From positions 992,001-1,056,000 of the forward strand of contig NZ_FTPS01000001.1 in NCBI RefSeq assembly GCF_900156525.1: DNA of 64,000 nt. Direction: 5' to 3'. The notes below the pieces were generated by a model. The model was not told the origin of the DNA. It saw nothing but the letters and a program-made list of their open reading frames with translations, and ran no database searches. The DNA is from Pontibaca methylaminivorans. Lineage in GTDB: Bacteria; Pseudomonadota; Alphaproteobacteria; Rhodobacterales; Rhodobacteraceae. The translations under genes and the position numbers were made by a program. Positions 59,182-64,000 of this stretch are shown piece after piece; position 1 is the first letter of the stretch, and the number at the start of each line of letters is the position of its first letter.

Positions 59182-59376
59182 ATGATCAAGTTCTTCAAGC
59201 GCTTCGGCAAGGACGAAGACGGCGCCGTCACGGTCGATTGGGTGGTGCTGACCGCCGCCGTGATCGCCCTCGGTGGTGTGGCTTATACCGGCATCAGCCG
59301 GGGCACGAACTCGCTTTCGGGTGCTGTCGGGGACTCGCTCGACAATGCAACGGTCGCAATGCCCTATAACAACTGA
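59182..59376 (+). CDS. Flp-type pilin-like small protein
   Basis: A 64-residue prepilin-like protein. A basic/acidic leader (MIKFFKRFGKDEDG) ends at Gly14, followed by a hydrophobic helix. The expected +5 Glu and +6 Tyr of the processing motif are Asp19 and Trp20 (AVTVDWVVLTAAV). The main subunit of a tad (type IVb) pilus is likely, given cpaB, cpaC and cpaE downstream. A hairpin terminator directly follows. Confidence 0.8.
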   Translation: MIKFFKRFGKDEDGAVTVDWVVLTAAVIALGGVAYTGISRGTNSLSGAVGDSLDNATVAMPYNN

Positions 59377-59403
59377 TTTCGGACCATGATCGAAATCCGC
59401 ACA

Positions 59404-59440
59404 AGGCCGCGCCGTGTTCCGGCGCGGCCTCATTCTTTGG
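59404..59440 (+). terminator. Terminator after the pilin gene
   Basis: A 10-bp stem AGGCCGCGCC/GGCGCGGCCT with a 7-nt loop, then a weak T-rich tail (CATTCTTT). It lies 28 bases after the pilin stop and can make the pilin message much more abundant than that of the assembly genes. Confidence 0.75.
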
Positions 59441-59529
59441 TGGCCCGTGACCCGCAAAATTTGCCCGGTCTTAATCTTTCGCCTGCATGACTCGAATCCG
59501 AAGACCACGAACCCGATGGAAATGACCCT

Positions 59530-60372
59530 ATGCGTGCAATTTTCGGCCTGGTGCTGATCGTCGGTATCGCCCTTGCAGGCGGTGCGGTGGTGATGGCGAA
59601 AAACTATCTCGCCGGCATGGAACAGGCCCTGCAGGCGGAACGGCAGAAGGATTCGGTTCCCACCACCACCGTCATGGTCGCGACCCGGGCGCTGCGCTAT
59701 GGCGAGCCGCTGACGCAGGACGCGGTGCGAATGGTGCGCTGGCCCGTGGATGCCATCCCCGAAGGCGCCTATCCCGATCCGGGGACGCTTTTCCCCGCCG
59801 ATGAAAGCCGCGAAAGGATCGTGCTGCGCGCCATCGAAAAGGACGAAGCCGTCCTTGCGCCAAAGGTCACGGCGCCGGGAGAAGATGCGGGAATCACCTC
59901 GCGCCTTGCGAGCGGGACGCGCGCGCTTGCGATTCGCGTTGACGTGACCTCGGGCGTTTCCGGCTTTCTGCGCCCGGGCGACCGGGTCGATGTCTACTGG
60001 ACCGGGACGCCGCGCGATTCCGAGGGCGACGTGACCCGCATGATCGAGCCCGGCGTGCAGATCGTGGCCGTGGACCAGAGCGCGAACAGCGACATCGACA
60101 CGACCATCGCCCGCACGATCACCGTGGCCGTGCGGCCGGAACAGGTGGCCGCGCTCACCCTCGCGCAGAACACCGGAAAGCTGACGCTCGCGCTGGTCGG
60201 CATCGACGACGGCAACCCGGCCGAGGGCGGCCCGATCGAGATAAACCAGCGCGCCCTGCTCGGCCGCGGCGCCGCAGAGCCCGCACCACTGCCCCGCAGC
60301 GAAAAGACCTGCACCATCCGCACCAGAAAGGGGACAGAGATCACCGACGTGACCATTCCCTGCACCAACTGA
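59530..60372 (+). CDS. cpaB: Flp pilus assembly protein CpaB
   Basis: A 280-residue periplasmic protein with an N-terminal anchor helix (AIFGLVLIVGIALAGGAVVMA) and an SAF-type domain containing MVATRALRYGEPLTQDAV (near residue 52). The RcpC/CpaB domain follows (RALAIRVDVTSGVSGFLRPGDRVDV). It is thought to help the secretin and pilus base. Here it comes directly after the pilin, with no peptidase gene between. Confidence 0.92.
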   Translation: MRAIFGLVLIVGIALAGGAVVMAKNYLAGMEQALQAERQKDSVPTTTVMVATRALRYGEPLTQDAVRMVRWPVDAIPEGAYPDPGTLFPADESRERIVLRAIEKDEAVLAPKVTAPGEDAGITSRLASGTRALAIRVDVTSGVSGFLRPGDRVDVYWTGTPRDSEGDVTRMIEPGVQIVAVDQSANSDIDTTIARTITVAVRPEQVAALTLAQNTGKLTLALVGIDDGNPAEGGPIEINQRALLGRGAAEPAPLPRSEKTCTIRTRKGTEITDVTIPCTN

Positions 60373-60582
60373 CCACCCCCCGCCCGCCCCGCCCCACCGG
60401 TATCGGCCCCGAGGGAAGGCCGGCTTCGGCCCCGCGGCGCGGAGCGGTCTTGTTGCCGATTATCCACAGGGACCGGAGGTTGAGCATCCCGCCGGCTTGG
60501 CAGGCGTGCGGAGAGCGCGCAGTATGCATTCAATTGGGCGAAAAGACCCCAAGTGTAATGCGTATGCGAGAAGGCAGGTTTG

Positions 60583-61998
60583 ATGAGTGTGGGTATTTTC
60601 GTGAGGACGGCCCTCGCGGGCTGGGTATTGGCGCTTTTCGCGATGTCGGGAGCAGCCGGCGCACAGGGCCTACGGGAAGTGAAGCAGGGCATCGCCTCCA
60701 CCCTGGAGGTGCCGATGAACCGGGCCGTGGTGGTGGAAAGCGACACGCCCTTTGCCGAACTGACCATCGCCAATCCGGGCATCGCCGATATTTCGTCGCT
60801 TTCCGACCGCAGTATCTACGTGCTCGGCAAATCGCCCGGCCTGACGACCATGACCCTGCTTGATGAATCGGGCACGCTGATCACCAATGTCGATGTGCGG
60901 GTGGCCGCCGATGTCACCGAATTCAAGGAACGCCTGCGCCAGATCCTGCCCGGCGAACAGATCGAGGTGCGCACCGCCAATGACGGGATCGTGCTGTCGG
61001 GCGTGGTCTCCAGCAGCTCTCACCTGCAGCGCGCGCTCGATCTGGCCGAACGCTATGCGCCGGATCGCGTCTCGAACCTCATGAGCGTCGGCGGGGTGCA
61101 GCAGGTGATGCTGAAGGTCCGCTTTGCCGAGATGCAGCGTTCCGTCTCGAAATCGTTGAGTTCCTCGATCGGGCTCAACCATTCGCCGCATGGTTCGGGG
61201 CTGAGCGGCAGCGCCGGCACCGGCACCACGAACACCTCGGGCGGGGTTGCGAACAGCCTCTCCGGCAACATTCCCGGCAGCAACGAAAACGTCGGCGCGG
61301 TGCTGTTCGGTTTCAATGTCGGGGCGGTGCAGGTCGGGCTGCTGCTCGAGGCGCTCGAACGCAAGGGGGTCGTGCGCACCCTGGCCGAGCCGAATCTCAC
61401 CGCCCTCTCCGGCCAGGAGGCCAAGTTCCTCGCCGGCGGCGAGTACCCGGTGCCGGTGGCGCAGGAAGGCGGGGTTTATTCGGTCGATTTCAAACCCTTC
61501 GGCATCCAGTTGAATTTCGTTCCCCGCGTGGTCGACAAGGATTTGATCAATCTGGAACTGAACGCGGCCGTGTCGGCCATCGACCGCAGCAACGAAAGCA
61601 CCGTGAACGGCGCCAGCATCGTCTCTTTCACCCGGCGCGAGACCTCGACCACGGTCGAGATGCGCGACGGCGAGAGCTTCGCCATCGCCGGGCTGATCGA
61701 GGACCAGTTTCTCGACAATGCGTCGCAACTGCCGTGGCTTGGCGACGTGCCGGTCCTCGGCGCACTGTTCCGCAGTTCGGATTACCGCCGCAGCCAGACC
61801 GAACTCGTGATCATCGTTACCGCCCATCTCGTGACCCCGACCCGCGGCGAGGCCTTCATGCTCCCCACCGACCGGATCAGCCCACCAAGCGAAGCGGACC
61901 TGTTCCTGTTCGGCAAGACGAGCCGCAACCGCTCGGCAGCGGCGGGAGAGGTCGCGCGGCAGGGATTCAGCGGCTCCTACGGCTATGTAATGGATTGA
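60583..61998 (+). CDS. cpaC: CpaC/RcpA secretin of the tad pilus
   Basis: A 471-residue outer-membrane secretin. A signal peptide (ALAGWVLALFAMSGAAGA) leads to an N-terminal BON-like/pilus domain. The type II/III secretion-system domain has GAVQVGLLLEALERKGVVRTL near residue 255 and ends with VPVLGALFRSS...ELVIIVTAHLV, the secretin signature. The ATG at 60583 follows a TTG one codon upstream. A 210-bp gap without a gene separates it from cpaB. Confidence 0.94.
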   Translation: MSVGIFVRTALAGWVLALFAMSGAAGAQGLREVKQGIASTLEVPMNRAVVVESDTPFAELTIANPGIADISSLSDRSIYVLGKSPGLTTMTLLDESGTLITNVDVRVAADVTEFKERLRQILPGEQIEVRTANDGIVLSGVVSSSSHLQRALDLAERYAPDRVSNLMSVGGVQQVMLKVRFAEMQRSVSKSLSSSIGLNHSPHGSGLSGSAGTGTTNTSGGVANSLSGNIPGSNENVGAVLFGFNVGAVQVGLLLEALERKGVVRTLAEPNLTALSGQEAKFLAGGEYPVPVAQEGGVYSVDFKPFGIQLNFVPRVVDKDLINLELNAAVSAIDRSNESTVNGASIVSFTRRETSTTVEMRDGESFAIAGLIEDQFLDNASQLPWLGDVPVLGALFRSSDYRRSQTELVIIVTAHLVTPTRGEAFMLPTDRISPPSEADLFLFGKTSRNRSAAAGEVARQGFSGSYGYVMD

Positions 61999-62009
61999 GG
62001 ACCGGTCAG

Positions 62010-62669
62010 ATGTCGAAAGTTTTCGCAATCCTGAAATCGGCCACCGCCACCGCCATCGCGGCGACGATTACGGCGGCCCTGCTGGCGGGCTGCGCGCAGG
62101 AGGCCGGCCAGATGCTGGACGGGGGGTCCTTTGGTGATGCCACGCTGAACAACACCGAGATGATGAACGGCGAGCGGCAGTATACCGTGCAACTCGCCCG
62201 GCGCTTCGCGCAGGAAGTGCCGGCGACCGTGCATTTCGCCTTTGACAGCGCCGCACTCGATGCCGAGGCGCGCCGGATTCTCACTCTCCAGTCGGGCTGG
62301 ATCCGCCAGTTTCCCGAGGCCCGCTTCCGCGTCTACGGCTTTACCGATCTCGTCGGCAGCGACGCCTACAATCGCCGCCTTGGCCAGCGCCGCGCCGATG
62401 CGGTGGTCGCTTTCCTCACGTCGCAGGGCATCAGCCGCGCGCGGCTCGAGGGGGTGGTGTCGCTGGGCAAGACACGCCCGGTCGTGAACACGCCCGGCCC
62501 GGAACGGGCCAACCGCCGCGCCATCACCGAAGTGACCGGCTTTGTCGCGCGCCATCCGACCCTGCTCGACGGGAAATATGCCGAGGTGATCTATCGCGAA
62601 TATATCGCGAGCGCCGTTCCCGCCGGAGCCGTCGAAGAAGCCAGCCCGCAGGATCTGGCAACGCAGTGA
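62010..62669 (+). CDS. OmpA-family lipoprotein of the tad locus
   Basis: A 219-residue lipoprotein. The lipobox LLAGC near residue 30 predicts acylation and outer-membrane anchoring. The OmpA C-terminal peptidoglycan-binding domain has VHFAFDSAALDAEARRIL and the NxxLGQRRAD-type GSDAYNRRLGQRRADAVVAF. It takes the place of cpaD between cpaC and cpaE, common in Rhodobacterales, and can tether the pilus to the wall. It is 11 bp after cpaC. Confidence 0.88.
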   Translation: MSKVFAILKSATATAIAATITAALLAGCAQEAGQMLDGGSFGDATLNNTEMMNGERQYTVQLARRFAQEVPATVHFAFDSAALDAEARRILTLQSGWIRQFPEARFRVYGFTDLVGSDAYNRRLGQRRADAVVAFLTSQGISRARLEGVVSLGKTRPVVNTPGPERANRRAITEVTGFVARHPTLLDGKYAEVIYREYIASAVPAGAVEEASPQDLATQ

Positions 62670-62865
62670 GCGGCGCGGGCGGGATCCGCTGATCGTTCGC
62701 GTTTTCCCCACAATCGGAGCTTTTCAGCCCCAATATTGCCGCAGTTCCCCGGGAGATTTCCTCGCACGGGCCAGGCGCCGGTTTCTTGGCGCAGTCCGCT
62801 CAGGCAATTTCCACTATCGCCGCGGGGCATCGCCCGGGGCGACGCTCACGGCCGGGGACAAGGCA

Positions 62866-64000
62866 ATGGACGAACAGCAGCCTCAGGCGGATCCGGATCC
62901 GTTCCTCGCCTGCACGATCAGCCGCGATATCCGGCGATTCGATCTTCTGATCGAGGATATGGAGTCCGTCATGGGGCCGCGCTGGGGCGAGCTCGGCTTT
63001 ACCGAGGCGCTGTCGTTCCTCGACCAGCCGGAGGCCGGCAACCTGCAGTTCGTCGCGATCGCGGTCGGCCGGGAGGACGAGGCCGACCTTTCTCTCGCCG
63101 GCGCCGTCGCGGCCCGCGCCCGGGCCCGCGGCATCGGCGTGATCCTGATCGCGGCCGAGCTTTCGCCCGCCGCGCTCCACCGGCTTCTGCGCAACGGGGC
63201 CGCCGAATTCATCCCCTATCCGCTTCCCGAGGGAGAATTGCAGGACGCGGTTGCGCGCCTGCGGACGGCAGCGCCGCAGGCGCCGCATGACACCGCCAAC
63301 CCCCACAGCCTGCACCCCGGTTCCACCCGCGAAGGGGCGGTGATCGTGGCGCAGGGGCTGGCCGGCGGCGTGGGCGCGACGACGCTCGCCACCAACCTCG
63401 CCTGGGAGCTTGCCCTGCTGTCACCGGAGGATGCGCCGCGGGTCTGCCTTGTCGATCTCGGGCTGCAGTTCGGCTCGGTCTCGACCTATCTAGACCTGCC
63501 GCGGCGCGAGGCCGTTCTCGACGTGCTGATGGACATGGCCCAGATCGACGAGGACAGCCTCGGCGCTGCGCTGACGAATTACGGGGATCGCCTGCAGGTG
63601 CTGACCGCCCCCGCCGATCTGGTGCCGCTCGACCTCATCACGCCCAATGATGTGCAGCGGCTGATCGACATGGCCCGGCAGCATTTCGATTACGTCGTCA
63701 TCGACATGCCGCAGACGCTCATGCAGTGGTCCGAAACCGTGCTGCACGCGGCCCATGTCCATTTCGCGCTGATCGAGCTCGACATGCGCTCGGCCCAGAA
63801 CGTGTTGCGGCTGAAACAGGCGCTGCAGGCCGAGGATCTGCCGTTCCACAAGCTGCGCTTCGCCCTGAACCGGGCCCCGCGGTTCACCGATCTGAACGGC
63901 CGCAGCCGGGTCCGTCGCATGACCGAATCACTTGGCATCAACATCGACCTGCTGCTCCCCGACGGCGGAAAACAGGTCGCGCAGGGCTGCGACAACGGCA
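62866..64000 (+). CDS. cpaE: CpaE/TadZ ATPase-like pilus localisation protein, 3' truncated
   Basis: The first 378 codons are in the window, with no stop before the edge. An N-terminal receiver-like domain (about residues 15-130) is followed by a MinD/ParA-like ATPase. The Walker A region is deviant (GLAGGVGATTLATNLAWELA near residue 165), and LVDLGLQFGSVSTYLDL matches TadZ/CpaE proteins. It is expected to place the pilus machine at a pole. A 196-bp gap without a clear gene precedes it. Confidence 0.93.
   Translation, partial: MDEQQPQADPDPFLACTISRDIRRFDLLIEDMESVMGPRWGELGFTEALSFLDQPEAGNLQFVAIAVGREDEADLSLAGAVAARARARGIGVILIAAELSPAALHRLLRNGAAEFIPYPLPEGELQDAVARLRTAAPQAPHDTANPHSLHPGSTREGAVIVAQGLAGGVGATTLATNLAWELALLSPEDAPRVCLVDLGLQFGSVSTYLDLPRREAVLDVLMDMAQIDEDSLGAALTNYGDRLQVLTAPADLVPLDLITPNDVQRLIDMARQHFDYVVIDMPQTLMQWSETVLHAAHVHFALIELDMRSAQNVLRLKQALQAEDLPFHKLRFALNRAPRFTDLNGRSRVRRMTESLGINIDLLLPDGGKQVAQGCDNG

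Overview
The window is a GC-rich chromosomal segment from an alphaproteobacterium, almost certainly a member of the Rhodobacterales (Paracoccus/Rhodobacter-type). The evidence is the gene order nirI|nirS-nirE-C-F-DL-G-H-J-N beside norCBQDEF, a cytochrome cd1 N-terminus that keeps the Paracoccus heme-c ligand spacing exactly, a ctaC-ctaB-ORF-ctaG-ctaE-SURF1-thrC-M16 run, and the Rhodobacterales form of the tad pilus locus. No insertion sequences, phage genes, CRISPR arrays or rRNA genes were seen. One tRNA gene (tRNA-Gly, anticodon TCC) is present.

Left end (1-12 kb): the 3' part of an SPFH/GYF_2 protein and a membrane-anchored zinc-ribbon protein, resembling the Bacillus ydjG/ydjI membrane-stress pair. 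Then come D-aminoacyl-tRNA deacylase, a four-gene peptide-type ABC importer with both ATPases fused, an AMP-forming acyl-CoA synthetase, an ABC exporter and the tRNA-Gly gene.

Denitrification island (about 13.4-34 kb): a Crp/Fnr regulator without an iron-sulfur cysteine cluster (Dnr/NnrR-like) is translationally coupled to a DUF4202 protein. The norCBQDEF operon (minus strand) makes the respiratory nitric oxide reductase and its assembly factors. nirI and nnrS (minus strand) are divergent from nirS and the heme d1 genes nirE, C, F, DL, G, H, J, N (plus strand). The nir operon continues into a CbiX-like chelatase and a two-helix membrane protein. TTGAC-N4-GT(C/T)AA boxes lie upstream of norC and between nirI and nirS, so one NO/oxygen-sensing regulator can switch on nitrite and NO reduction together. 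A c550/c2-type cytochrome gene with its own terminator closes the island. No nap/nar or nos structural genes are in the window.

Housekeeping block (34-58 kb): GAPDH, EI-Ntr (ptsP), aspartokinase, DUF1178, a Nudix hydrolase, an EcsC protein, acetyltransferases, an FAD-linked oxidase, then the aa3 oxidase subunit II/III and assembly cluster (subunit I is absent), with thrC, an M16 peptidase and SURF1. A perfect FNR-type box sits between ctaC and tldD. dprA, topA and a 3-oxoacid CoA-transferase pair follow.

Right end (57.9-64 kb): a lytic transglycosylase and the start of a tad/Flp pilus locus (Flp-like pilin, cpaB, cpaC, OmpA-like lipoprotein, cpaE cut by the window edge). A 350-bp leader rich in inverted repeats precedes the pilin, and no prepilin peptidase gene lies between pilin and cpaB.
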